A program made the position numbers and the translations under genes. 50,881 bases of DNA from CAZJCK01 sp964544635 (GTDB taxonomy: Bacteria > Zixibacteria > MSB-5A5 > GN15 > FEB-12): contig CAZJCK010000017.1 in assembly GCA_964544635.1 (NCBI GenBank), forward strand, positions 1 to 50,881, written 5' to 3'. Shown in pieces: positions 43,745 through 50,881 of the stretch (positions within the stretch are counted from its first letter, which is position 1; each line of letters starts with the position of its first letter). The notes under the pieces were generated by a model. That model ran no database searches. It was not told the origin of the DNA and saw only the letters and a list, made by a program, of their open reading frames with translations.

Positions 43745-43930
43745 TTACCAGCTTGCCTTGGTTACGCCGGGCAGTTCGCCGGCCAGGGCCAGCTGCCGGA
43801 AACAAATGCGGCAGAGGCCGAAGCGGCGCATGTAGGCGCGAGGGCGGCCACAGCGCCGGCAGCGGTTGTAGCCGCGCACGGCGAATTTCGGTTTGCGCTG
43901 TTGTTTTTCTATCAGTGCTTTCTTTGCCAT
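43745..43930 (-). CDS. rpsN: 30S ribosomal protein S14, zinc type
   Basis: A 61-residue short S14 with zinc ligands C24, C27, C40 and C43 (type Z). The sequence RCGRPRAYMRRFGLCRICFRQ is canonical. It starts 8 bp after the rplE end. Confidence 0.97.
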   Translation of the reverse strand: MAKKALIEKQQRKPKFAVRGYNRCRRCGRPRAYMRRFGLCRICFRQLALAGELPGVTKASW

Positions 43931-43938
43931 TGCTTATC

Positions 43939-44478
43939 CTATTTACGGAACGGCATGCCCAGTTCAGTCAGCAACTGCCGCGCCTCTTCATCAGTCTCGG
44001 CAGTCGTATGAATCGTTATGGTCATACCGCGAACCTGGTCCACCTTATCGTAATCTATTTCCGGAAAGATCAGCTGCTCTTTCACGCCCATGTTGTAGTT
44101 GCCACGGCCGTCGAACGACTTCGGGCTGACACCGCGGAAGTCACGAATACGCGGGATGGCAACGTTGATCAGGCGATCGAGGAATTCGTACATTTCTTCG
44201 CGACGCAGCGTGACCATGCAGCCGATCGGCATTCCCTGGCGCAGCTTGAAGTTCGAGATACTCTTGCGGGCCTGGGTCACCTTGGGCTTGCGTCCGGTAA
44301 TCTGGGTCATATCGGTGACGGCGGCTTCGAGCGCCTTGGGGTTCTGGGTAGCCTCACCTACGCCCATATTGACCGACACCTTGCTGACACGCGGCACCTG
44401 CATCGGTGACTTGTACTTAAACTGCTTGATCAGCTTGGGCTGAATTTCCTCGAGGAATTTTTGTTTCAATCTGGCCAT
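43939..44478 (-). CDS. rplE: 50S ribosomal protein L5
   Basis: A 179-residue 5S rRNA-binding protein: MARLKQKFLEEIQPKLIKQF, and the signature ITGRKPKVTQARKSISNFKLR. The start at 44478 matches the family; the ATG three codons upstream is a possible alternative, and the longer frame overlaps rplX and is rejected. Confidence 0.97.
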   Translation of the reverse strand: MARLKQKFLEEIQPKLIKQFKYKSPMQVPRVSKVSVNMGVGEATQNPKALEAAVTDMTQITGRKPKVTQARKSISNFKLRQGMPIGCMVTLRREEMYEFLDRLINVAIPRIRDFRGVSPKSFDGRGNYNMGVKEQLIFPEIDYDKVDQVRGMTITIHTTAETDEEARQLLTELGMPFRK

Positions 44479-44491
44479 GACATCCATCCGC

Positions 44492-44809
44492 CTATATCTC
44501 TTCACCGGTCTTCTTGCAGTAGCGTACGCGGCGTTTCTTACCACCTTCTTCGAGCACCTTGTAGCCGACCCGGGTCGGACCGCCCACGGTGGAGCTGTAC
44601 ACCGACACGTTGGAGGCATGAATCGGGCCCTCGATAGTCAGCAGGCCGCCCTTGGGGTTCTTCTGGGTCGGGCGCTGGTGCTTGGTCCGCATGTTGACAC
44701 CTTCAACGATCACCTTCTTCTTCTTCGGGTCGACGTGCAGCACCTTGCCGGTCTTTCCCCGGTCGACGCCGGTGCGGACGAAGACGGTGTCACCCTTCTT
44801 GATATGCAT
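44492..44809 (-). CDS. rplX: 50S ribosomal protein L24
   Basis: A 105-residue assembly initiator protein with a KOW motif near the start (KKGDTVFVRTGVDRGKTGKV) and the conserved VEGVNMRTKHQRPTQKNPKGG. Its ATG overlaps the rplN stop (TGATG). Confidence 0.98.
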   Translation of the reverse strand: MHIKKGDTVFVRTGVDRGKTGKVLHVDPKKKKVIVEGVNMRTKHQRPTQKNPKGGLLTIEGPIHASNVSVYSSTVGGPTRVGYKVLEEGGKKRRVRYCKKTGEEI

Positions 44810-45174
44810 CAGAGCACCTCCGGAGCAAGCGACACGATTTTCATGAACTGCTTTTCGCGGAGTTCACGCGCGACGGGTCCGAAGATACGCGTCCCGCGCG
44901 GCTCCTTCTGGTCATTAATGATGACCGCGGCATTGTCGGAAAAGCGAATAGCGGAGCCGTCACGACGTTTCAGTTCAGACTTGGTACGCACGACAACCGC
45001 CTTGCATACTTCCGACTTCTTCACCGTTCCGCCGGGAAGCGCTTCCTTGACGGTGCAGACAATAATGTCGCCAATCGACGCATACTTCTTGCGTCCGCCG
45101 AGAATGCGGAAACACATAACGCGTTTCGCTCCCGAGTTGTCGGCTACCGACAGTTGTGTAAATTCCTGTATCAT
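44809..45174 (-). CDS. rplN: 50S ribosomal protein L14
   Basis: A 121-residue intersubunit-bridge protein: MIQEFTQLSVADNSGAKRVM, and the C-terminal ARELREKQFMKIVSLAPEVL. It is coupled to rplX and follows rpsQ. Confidence 0.98.
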   Translation of the reverse strand: MIQEFTQLSVADNSGAKRVMCFRILGGRKKYASIGDIIVCTVKEALPGGTVKKSEVCKAVVVRTKSELKRRDGSAIRFSDNAAVIINDQKEPRGTRIFGPVARELREKQFMKIVSLAPEVL

Positions 45175-45230
45175 CGGTCCTTCACCTGTTTCCCCGCGAC
45201 CGGCGGTCGCGACGGTCCGTACTCGTACTT

Positions 45231-45497
45231 TTACTTCGCCTTTTCGACGATTTCGACTAAACGCCAGCGCTTGGTAGCGGAGAGCGGACGGGTTTCCATG
45301 ACCCGCACGACATCGCCGGTACCGGCCTGGTTTTCTTCGTCGTGTACATACAGCTTCTTGGACGTGCGGTAAGTCTTGCCGTAGAGCGGGTGCGGGCGGG
45401 TACGATCGAGGCGCACCACAATCGTCTTCTGCCCTTTATCCGACACCACGATACCGGTTCGAACTTTCCGTCGGCCACGTACCTCAGTTTCAGCCAT
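45231..45497 (-). CDS. rpsQ: 30S ribosomal protein S17
   Basis: An 88-residue OB-fold protein: RKVRTGIVVSDKGQKTIVV, and the signature GDVVRVMETRPLSATKRWRL. It lies between rpmC and rplN with a 56-bp gap to rplN. Confidence 0.98.
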   Translation of the reverse strand: MAETEVRGRRKVRTGIVVSDKGQKTIVVRLDRTRPHPLYGKTYRTSKKLYVHDEENQAGTGDVVRVMETRPLSATKRWRLVEIVEKAK

Positions 45498-45528
45498 CTA
45501 CTTTATCACTCCCTATTACGCCGGCCAC

Positions 45529-45780
45529 TTATTCAGCCTTTTTGCTTTCGCCCAGGATGGACGATTTCTGTTCCGCCAGTTTGCGGATGCCCTTGACATC
45601 TTCGTTCAGGACGGTGTTGATGCGGGCGATTTCACGTCGCACCTCGCGCAGCCGGAGCGGGTTGTCCAGCGGCTTCAGTGAGCGCCGCATGGTCAGGTTG
45701 AATCGCTCGTCGACAAGGTCGGTGCGTCGTTGTATCAGTTCTTCGCGCGTCAAGTCGCGCAGTGAGTCAGTCTTCGCCAT
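45529..45780 (-). CDS. rpmC: 50S ribosomal protein L29
   Basis: An 83-residue protein near the tunnel exit: LRDLTREELIQRRTDLVDERFNL, then NPLRLREVRREIARINTVL. The C-terminal 15 residues extend beyond the usual 65-70. It lies 2 bp after the rplP end. Confidence 0.96.
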   Translation of the reverse strand: MAKTDSLRDLTREELIQRRTDLVDERFNLTMRRSLKPLDNPLRLREVRREIARINTVLNEDVKGIRKLAEQKSSILGESKKAE

Positions 45781-45782
45781 TG

Positions 45783-46205
45783 TTACGCGCCTTTGGTATC
45801 GTCACGGGAGACAAACTTGGTTTTCATCGGCAGCTTCTTTGCGCCCAGACGCAAGGCTTCACGGGCCACATCCTCCGGCACGCCCTGGATTTCAAACAGG
45901 ACGCGTCCCGGCTTGACCACCGCCACCCAGTATTCGGGGGCGCCTTTTCCCTTACCCATGCGGGTTTCAGCCGGTTTCTTGGTGACCGGCTTGTCGGGAA
46001 ACACGCGGATCCAGATCTTGCCGCCGCGCTTGATGTAGCGCGTCATGGCTACACGGGCAGCCTCGATCTGGCGGTTGGTCATCCAGCAGGCCTCGAGCGC
46101 CTTGAGTCCGAATTCGCCGAAGTTCACCGAAGCGCCGCCCTTGGTCTTTCCGGTCATACGACCACGCTGCACTTTGCGGTACTTCGTCTTTTTCGGCATT
46201 AACAT
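45783..46205 (-). CDS. rplP: 50S ribosomal protein L16
   Basis: A 140-residue protein near the peptidyl-transferase centre: MLMPKKTKYRKVQRGRMTG, with KRGGKIWIRVFPDKPVTKKP and GKGKGAPEYWVAVVKPGR. It lies between rpsC and rpmC. Confidence 0.98.
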   Translation of the reverse strand: MLMPKKTKYRKVQRGRMTGKTKGGASVNFGEFGLKALEACWMTNRQIEAARVAMTRYIKRGGKIWIRVFPDKPVTKKPAETRMGKGKGAPEYWVAVVKPGRVLFEIQGVPEDVAREALRLGAKKLPMKTKFVSRDDTKGA

Positions 46206-46239
46206 CGCTTAGTTCTCCACGTTCAATCTATCGTAACCG

Positions 46240-47124
46240 TTACTTGTCCTCGGAGCCGCCTTCGGCGCTACCGCCGGACGGTTTGCTTTCGCGCTGGGCC
46301 TGGCCGCCGGCGCTTTCCGGACGACGACCACGCGGCGCGCCTTCGTCATCACCCCGGCTGCGGCGCACTCGTCCCCGCGGACGCTTGCGCTGGCGGTCAC
46401 CGCCACCACCGCGACCACCGCGACGGCGCGGCGCCTCGGGGGCGCCGGCAGCGGCATCGGCCTCAGCCTTTTCGTCTTCGGCGTAGAAGTTGCCCGTCTC
46501 CATCACCTCGCCACGGCAGATCCAGACCTTGACACCGATGGTGCCGTAGGTGGTGGCTGCGGTCGAGGTGGCATAGTCGATATCGGAGCGCAGGGTGTGC
46601 AACGGCACCTGGCCGTCGCGATACTTCTCCACGCGTGCGATTTCGGCGCCACCGAGGCGGCCGCCGCACTGTATCTTGATACCGGCGGCGCCCATCCGCA
46701 TGGTCGACGAAATCGCCTTCTTCATAGCGCGGCGAAACGAGACGCGGCCTTCCAGCTGTCGGGCGATCGAATCGGCCACCAACTGGGCGTCGAGCTCCGC
46801 GCGTCGCACCTCGATGATGTTGAGCATGATATCCTTGCTCGTCAGCAGGCGCAGCTCTTCGCGCAGTTTGTCGACCTCGGACCCCTTGCGACCGATAACG
46901 ATACCGGGGCGGGAGGTGTGAATGTCGACCGTTACTTTTTTCGGCGCTCTCGAGATCACCACTCTGGCGATCCCGGCGTTGTCGAGTCGGCGGTTGATGT
47001 ACTTTTTGATCAGCAGATCTTCATGCACCAGGTCCGCATAGTTGCGGTCGGATGCATACCAGCGACTGTTCCAGGTACGGATGACGCCGAGACGAAATCC
47101 TATGGGGTGAGTTTTCTGACCCAA
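46240..47124 (-). CDS. rpsC: 30S ribosomal protein S3 with long Arg/Gly-rich C-terminal tail
   Basis: A 294-residue protein. The core (1-215) is standard: MGQKTHPIGFRLGVIRTWNS, the KH domain with SRPGIVIGRKG, and the C-domain with GVKVWICRGEVM. Residues about 216-294 form a low-complexity tail rich in Arg, Gly, Ala and Glu (for example RRRGGRGGGGDRQRKRPRGR), roughly 60 residues beyond the usual end near 210-235. The tail is in frame and followed by normal operon spacing, so it looks real. Confidence 0.97.
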   Translation of the reverse strand: MGQKTHPIGFRLGVIRTWNSRWYASDRNYADLVHEDLLIKKYINRRLDNAGIARVVISRAPKKVTVDIHTSRPGIVIGRKGSEVDKLREELRLLTSKDIMLNIIEVRRAELDAQLVADSIARQLEGRVSFRRAMKKAISSTMRMGAAGIKIQCGGRLGGAEIARVEKYRDGQVPLHTLRSDIDYATSTAATTYGTIGVKVWICRGEVMETGNFYAEDEKAEADAAAGAPEAPRRRGGRGGGGDRQRKRPRGRVRRSRGDDEGAPRGRRPESAGGQAQRESKPSGGSAEGGSEDK

Positions 47125-47152
47125 ATCTATCTCCTCAACCGCTTACCAAACA

Positions 47153-47755
47153 TTACTTCTTATCTTCATCCGGCTCGGTCGCTTCGGGCGCCGTGTCGGC
47201 GGTCGCTTCTGCTGTCGCCTCGACCTCGGCGTCCTGCGCCGCGGTTTCAGCCTGAGCCGTCTCTTCGTCCGCCTTGGTGGCGGTCTTCGTTGTCACTTTC
47301 TTCGCCGTCTTCTTACGCGTGGTCTTCTTCTTCGCCGCCGCTTCTTCGGTTTCGACCTCGGCCGCCCTGGTCTTCTTGCGCGACTTTTTGGCCTCAGCCT
47401 CGACATCGGTTTGGCCGGCCACGATAATTGTCAGGTGGCAATGGCGTTTCCGAACGCGGTAGACGCGTCCCATCGACTCGAAGCGGATGCGCTTGGCGGT
47501 GGGCGCTGCGTCGACCGTAATGCTCTTGATCGTCAGGCTTTCCGGCCGCAGGTGGTCGGTGCCTTCCTTCGACAGCGCGTTGGCCGCCGCGGACTTGAGC
47601 GTCCTGGCGACATGGCGGGCCGCGATCTTGGGCGTGAAGTTGAGCACATTGAGGGCTTCCTCCACCGGCATATTCTTCACCATTTCCGCTACCAAACGCA
47701 TCTTGCGCGGCGGGATACTCACGTATTTCAGGCGTGCTGTCGCTTCCACTTGCAT
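47153..47755 (-). CDS. rplV: 50S ribosomal protein L22 with Lys/Ala/Glu-rich C-terminal tail
   Basis: A 200-residue protein. Residues 1-116 are a complete L22, including the tunnel-lining loop (AAPTAKRIRFESMGRVYRVRKR) and the family end HCHLTIIV. The last 85 residues are low-complexity: first Lys/Thr-rich (KKKTTRKKTAKKVTTK), like histone H1 tails, then acidic. The start at 47755 is favoured by GAGG 7 nt upstream; a GTG one codon earlier is possible. Confidence 0.96.
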   Translation of the reverse strand: MQVEATARLKYVSIPPRKMRLVAEMVKNMPVEEALNVLNFTPKIAARHVARTLKSAAANALSKEGTDHLRPESLTIKSITVDAAPTAKRIRFESMGRVYRVRKRHCHLTIIVAGQTDVEAEAKKSRKKTRAAEVETEEAAAKKKTTRKKTAKKVTTKTATKADEETAQAETAAQDAEVEATAEATADTAPEATEPDEDKK

Positions 47756-47772
47756 CACGTCACCTCACCAGA

Positions 47773-48060
47773 TCACTTCACCTTGGAGCCACGTTCGGCA
47801 AGCTTGCCGGCATGACCACGGAAGGTTCGGGTCGGCGCAAATTCGCCCAGTTTGTGTCCGACCATGTTTTCGGTTATGTAGATCGGGACGAACTTGTTAC
47901 CGGTATGAACCGCCAGGGTATGACCGATAAATTCCGGCGTTATCGTGGAACGCCGCGACCAGGTCCTGACCACGCGCTTGTCGCCGGTTGCATTCAACTG
48001 GTCGATCTTCTTCTGCAGGTGATCGTCTACCCACGGTCCTTTTTTCAGCGAACGAGGCAT
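47773..48060 (-). CDS. rpsS: 30S ribosomal protein S19
   Basis: A 95-residue head protein: MPRSLKKGPWVDDHLQKKI, then TWSRRSTITPEFIGHTLAVH and KLGEFAPTRTFRGHAG. It lies between rplB and rplV. Confidence 0.98.
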   Translation of the reverse strand: MPRSLKKGPWVDDHLQKKIDQLNATGDKRVVRTWSRRSTITPEFIGHTLAVHTGNKFVPIYITENMVGHKLGEFAPTRTFRGHAGKLAERGSKVK

Positions 48061-48074
48061 CTATACTCTCCGTC

Positions 48075-48905
48075 TTACTTCGCTTTTCTTCTATCCTCAA
48101 CCAGGTGAGCATTCGATTTCCGTTTGCTCCGAGTCTTGTATCCCTTGGTAGGGACGCCCCACGGCGTGCAGGGATGACGGCCGCCGGAACTGCGTCCCTC
48201 ACCACCGCCCATCGGATGGTCGACCGGGTTCATAGCGACACCGCGGGTGGTCGGTCGGATACCGCGCCAACGCGAGGCGCCGGCCTTGCCCCAGACCACG
48301 TTCTTGTGGTCGACGTTACCGACCTGACCGATAACGGCGTAGCAGTCACGCGGGATGAGTCGGACTTCACCCGACGGCATCTTGAGCGTGACGTTCTTCC
48401 CTTCCTTTGCCACCAGCTGGGCCATGCTGCCGGCCGAACGGCACAACTGGGCGCCCTTGCCGGGGCGCATCTCGACGTTGTGCACGGTGGTACCGAGAAT
48501 CATGCTGCGCAGCGGCATGGCGTTGCCCGCCTTGTGCTCGGCCTTCTCGCCGGCCATGACGTGGTCGTCGACCTTGAGGTCGTTAGGCGCAATGATGTAC
48601 CGCTTCTCACCGTCGGCATAATGCAAAAGGGCGATACGAGCCGAGCGGTTGGGATCGTATTCGATCGATGCCACCCGGGCCGGGACGTCGTGCTTGTCGC
48701 GCTTGAAGTCGATGCGACGGTAGTGCCGCTTGTGACCGCCACCACGATGGTAAGCGGTGATGCGACCCTTGTTGTTGCGACCGCCCGTTCTCTTCAGCGG
48801 TTCCAACAGCGACTTCTCCGGCACCGCCGAGGTAATCTCCTCAAAGGTGGGCACCGTGCGCCAACGCGACGACGGCGTTACGGGACGAAATTTTTTAACC
48901 GGCAT
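48075..48905 (-). CDS. rplB: 50S ribosomal protein L2
   Basis: A 276-residue protein essential for subunit association: MPVKKFRPVTPSSRWRTV, then GGRNNKGRITAYHRGGGHKRHYR, and the signature MNPVDHPMGGGEGRSSGGRHP with the conserved His near the catalytic centre. It lies between rplW and rpsS. Confidence 0.98.
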   Translation of the reverse strand: MPVKKFRPVTPSSRWRTVPTFEEITSAVPEKSLLEPLKRTGGRNNKGRITAYHRGGGHKRHYRRIDFKRDKHDVPARVASIEYDPNRSARIALLHYADGEKRYIIAPNDLKVDDHVMAGEKAEHKAGNAMPLRSMILGTTVHNVEMRPGKGAQLCRSAGSMAQLVAKEGKNVTLKMPSGEVRLIPRDCYAVIGQVGNVDHKNVVWGKAGASRWRGIRPTTRGVAMNPVDHPMGGGEGRSSGGRHPCTPWGVPTKGYKTRSKRKSNAHLVEDRRKAK

Positions 48906-48923
48906 TCCTGGTAACCACCTTCC

Positions 48924-49217
48924 TTATACGTTCTCGAACAGACCGATCTTTTCACCGGTCTTGAGACGTACGATTGCTTTCTTCCAACTTCCGGTCTTGC
49001 CTTCATACCGGCCAACCCGCTTGAGCTTGCCCGGGATGACGGTGGTGCGGACGCGATCCACTTTCACACCGAACGCCTGTTCCACGGCGGTTTTGATCTG
49101 GTGCTTGTTGGCGTTCTTGGCGACATGGAAGACATACTCGTTGTTCATGTCGCGCAGCATAATGGTGCGCTCGGTATTGACGTGGTCCTTCAGGATGTGA
49201 CGATGGTCGGCCTTCAT
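48924..49217 (-). CDS. rplW: 50S ribosomal protein L23
   Basis: A 97-residue tunnel-exit protein that docks SRP and trigger factor: NEYVFHVAKNANKHQIKTAVEQAFGVKV is the family core. It overlaps rplD by four bases (ATGA). Confidence 0.97.
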   Translation of the reverse strand: MKADHRHILKDHVNTERTIMLRDMNNEYVFHVAKNANKHQIKTAVEQAFGVKVDRVRTTVIPGKLKRVGRYEGKTGSWKKAIVRLKTGEKIGLFENV

Positions 49218-49837
49218 GCGAACACCTCCTGCACCTTATCGAGGGCGGCTCTGGTCATCAGGACATAGTCGGCGTTGAGAAAGGCGTAGCCGCTGGTGAC
49301 GGCCGCCCGACTGTAGGCCACTTCGGGAATGTTGCGACAGGACAGCACGAGGTTGTCGTTGTGTCCCTCATCTACGACCAGGCACTTCTTGCCGGCCAGT
49401 TCGAAGTTGTTGACCAGGTTGATGACCTGCCGGGTCTTGATCTGGGGGAACTCGATCTTGTCAATGACTTTGATGCGTTCGTTGCGCGCTTTATCCGACA
49501 GGATCGACTTGATCGCCAGCCGCTTCATCTTACGCGGGAACTTGGAACCATAGCTGCGGGGCTGCGGCCCGAATACGATACCGCCGCCGCGCCACAGGGG
49601 TGAGCGGATGGTACCGACGCGGGCGCGGCCGGTGCCTTTCTGGCGCCACGGCTTGCGACCTCCGCCACGAACTTCGCTGCGTTCCTTGGCCTTGTGAGTG
49701 CCCTGGCGCTGGCGCGCGAGGAAGTTCACCACATACTGGTGGACGACGGCTTCGCGCGGCTCAACCTCGAACACGTCGGGATTGAGGTCGACACTGCCGA
49801 CTTCCTGGCCATCCTGATTGTATACTTTCACATTCAT
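49214..49837 (-). CDS. rplD: 50S ribosomal protein L4
   Basis: A 207-residue protein with the long tunnel loop (GGGRKPWRQKGTGRARVGTIRSPLWRGGG). In many bacteria L4 represses the S10 operon. Its ATG overlaps the rplC stop, and its end overlaps rplW, both by four bases. Confidence 0.98.
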   Translation of the reverse strand: MNVKVYNQDGQEVGSVDLNPDVFEVEPREAVVHQYVVNFLARQRQGTHKAKERSEVRGGGRKPWRQKGTGRARVGTIRSPLWRGGGIVFGPQPRSYGSKFPRKMKRLAIKSILSDKARNERIKVIDKIEFPQIKTRQVINLVNNFELAGKKCLVVDEGHNDNLVLSCRNIPEVAYSRAAVTSGYAFLNADYVLMTRAALDKVQEVFA

Positions 49838-50490
49838 CGTCTACCAGCCTCTATCTGCCTGCCGCGATTGGTCGAGCGGATCTTCACGAACGATCCCCTG
49901 TGCCCGGGAACCGAGCCGCGGACCAACATGAGGTTTTCATTTTCAATAATGCGCACGATATCCAGGTTCAGCACCGTTACCTTGTCGTGACCCATGCGCC
50001 CGGCCATCTTGATCCCCTTGAAGACGCGTGAAGGATCCGACGACTGGCCGATGGAGCCGGGAGCGCGCCAGCGATCCGACTGACCGTGGGTCTTGTTGGC
50101 GCCGGAAAAGTTGTGGCGCTTCATGCTGCCGGCCATGCCCAGGCCGCGGGAGATGCCGGTGACATCAACGCGTTCACCTTCATTGAAGATGGTCACCTTG
50201 ACCTCGGCGCCGGTATCGTACTCCTCCTCGGTATCGATGCGCACTTCGCGCAGGTACCGGGTCGGTTCGACATCGGCCTTGGCGAAATGACCGGCCATCG
50301 GCTTGTTGATACGGCTCTTCTTGCGCGTGCCGAAACCAAGCTGATAAGCGGTGTAGCCGTGGCGCTCATCGGTGCGCTTATCGACCACGACACACGGCCC
50401 GGCTTCGATCACAGTAACCGGGATCGACTCGCCGGTATCGAGGAAGATGCGAGTCATTCCGAGCTTTTTCCCAAGAATTTCCTTCATCAT
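49834..50490 (-). CDS. rplC: 50S ribosomal protein L3
   Basis: A 218-residue protein: EILGKKLGMTRIFLDTGESIPVTVIEAGPC, with the signature FSGANKTHGQSDRWRAPGSIGQSSDPSRVFKG-type loop near the peptidyl-transferase centre. Two adjacent ATG codons open the frame; the second (50487) has better spacing from AGGA. It overlaps rplD by four bases. Confidence 0.98.
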   Translation of the reverse strand: MMKEILGKKLGMTRIFLDTGESIPVTVIEAGPCVVVDKRTDERHGYTAYQLGFGTRKKSRINKPMAGHFAKADVEPTRYLREVRIDTEEEYDTGAEVKVTIFNEGERVDVTGISRGLGMAGSMKRHNFSGANKTHGQSDRWRAPGSIGQSSDPSRVFKGIKMAGRMGHDKVTVLNLDIVRIIENENLMLVRGSVPGHRGSFVKIRSTNRGRQIEAGRR

Positions 50491-50499
50491 CCGGTCCTA

Positions 50500-50808
50500 T
50501 CAGGTTTTGATTTCGACATCCACACCGGCCGGCAGGTCGAGCTTCATCAGCGCATCAACCGTCTGGGGGGTCGACTCATAAATATCGATTAACCGTTTGT
50601 GGACGCGCGTTTCGAACTGCTCACGCGACTTTTTGTCGACGTGGGGCGAGCGCAGCACGGTGTAGACCGTGCGCTTGGTCGGCAGCGGCACCGGCCCGAC
50701 AATGCGGGCGCCGGTACGAACCACCGTCCGGGTGATCTCCTGGGTCGACTTGTCGAGGGCCCAGTGATCGTACGCTTTCAGTCGAATGCGAATCTTTTGC
50801 ACATCCAT
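50500..50808 (-). CDS. rpsJ: 30S ribosomal protein S10
   Basis: A 102-residue protein: QKIRIRLKAYDHWALDKSTQEI, and PLPTKRTVYTVLRSPHVDKKSREQFE, canonical. In some bacteria it also partners NusB in antitermination. It lies 18 bp after the tuf stop. Confidence 0.98.
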   Translation of the reverse strand: MDVQKIRIRLKAYDHWALDKSTQEITRTVVRTGARIVGPVPLPTKRTVYTVLRSPHVDKKSREQFETRVHKRLIDIYESTPQTVDALMKLDLPAGVDVEIKT

Positions 50809-50826
50809 TGCCAGCCTGCTCTTTCT

Positions 50827-50881
50827 TTATTCCAGGATCTCACTGATGACGCCGGCACCGACCGTGCGGCCACCCTCACGA
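50827..50881 (-). CDS. tuf: Elongation factor Tu, C-terminal end (partial)
   Basis: Only the last 17 codons and the TAA stop are present; the gene continues off the right edge. The translation REGGRTVGAGVISEILE is the canonical EF-Tu C-terminus. Its place directly ahead of rpsJ is the str-S10 junction common in bacteria. Confidence 0.95.
   Translation of the reverse strand, partial: REGGRTVGAGVISEILE

Overview
The window is bacterial, about 58% GC, and almost all of its genes lie on the minus strand. Several traits point to an FCB-superphylum lineage such as Zixibacteria, by inference only: PorV/UPF0164-like and FadL-like outer-membrane proteins, a PEGA/DUF5683-like protein, an Omp85 barrel fused to periplasmic domains, heptose enzymes, and many lipoproteins. 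No rRNA gene, CRISPR array or intact insertion sequence is visible.

Layout on the minus strand, read from high to low coordinates. (1) 35.0-50.9 kb is the S10-spc-alpha ribosomal superoperon, tuf(end)-rpsJ-...-secY-adk-map-infA-rpmJ-rpsM-rpsK-rpsD-rpoA-rplQ, closed by a clear intrinsic terminator at 34989-35016. Ribosomal proteins S3 and L22 carry long low-complexity C-terminal tails. (2) 27.4-34.8 kb holds a phospholipid operon (hypothetical-plsY-gpsA-merR), then glycosyltransferase 2, DinB, surE, a LOG-like protein, acyP, apt and a GNAT enzyme. Three tRNA genes are interleaved: Pro-GGG, Pro-CGG and Arg-CCU. Arg-CCU is preceded by an unusual 91-bp tandem array that repeats a sigma70-like promoter four times. 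(3) 18.9-27.3 kb holds a FadL-like porin with a strong promoter, a TPR membrane protein, a GH57 enzyme, a DUF4870-like protein and an M48 lipoprotein. It also holds a plus-strand DUF2156 (MprF C-domain-like) protein and a PorV-like protein with a structured leader. (4) 10.6-18.7 kb holds a phosphoglycosyl transferase with an Arg-rich insert, a PEGA protein, a fibronectin-III lipoprotein, a membrane protein and an orphan NtrC-type regulator. A plus-strand sodium symporter and a small barrel protein share a divergent promoter region. (5) 3.7-10.5 kb holds uppP, a GT9-GmhB fusion, and a translationally coupled pair. The pair is a gluzincin/TolB-propeller/Omp85 barrel protein and a BamB-like PQQ-propeller lipoprotein. 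(6) 0-3.4 kb holds the heat-shock genes hsp20-dnaK-dnaJ, separated by intergenic DNA carrying dispersed hairpin repeats.

Much of the window serves the cell envelope: undecaprenyl-phosphate recycling, heptose/LPS sugars, phospholipid precursors, OM barrels and lipoproteins. The features most worth follow-up are the protease/propeller/Omp85 plus BamB-like pair and the four-promoter array in front of tRNA-Arg.
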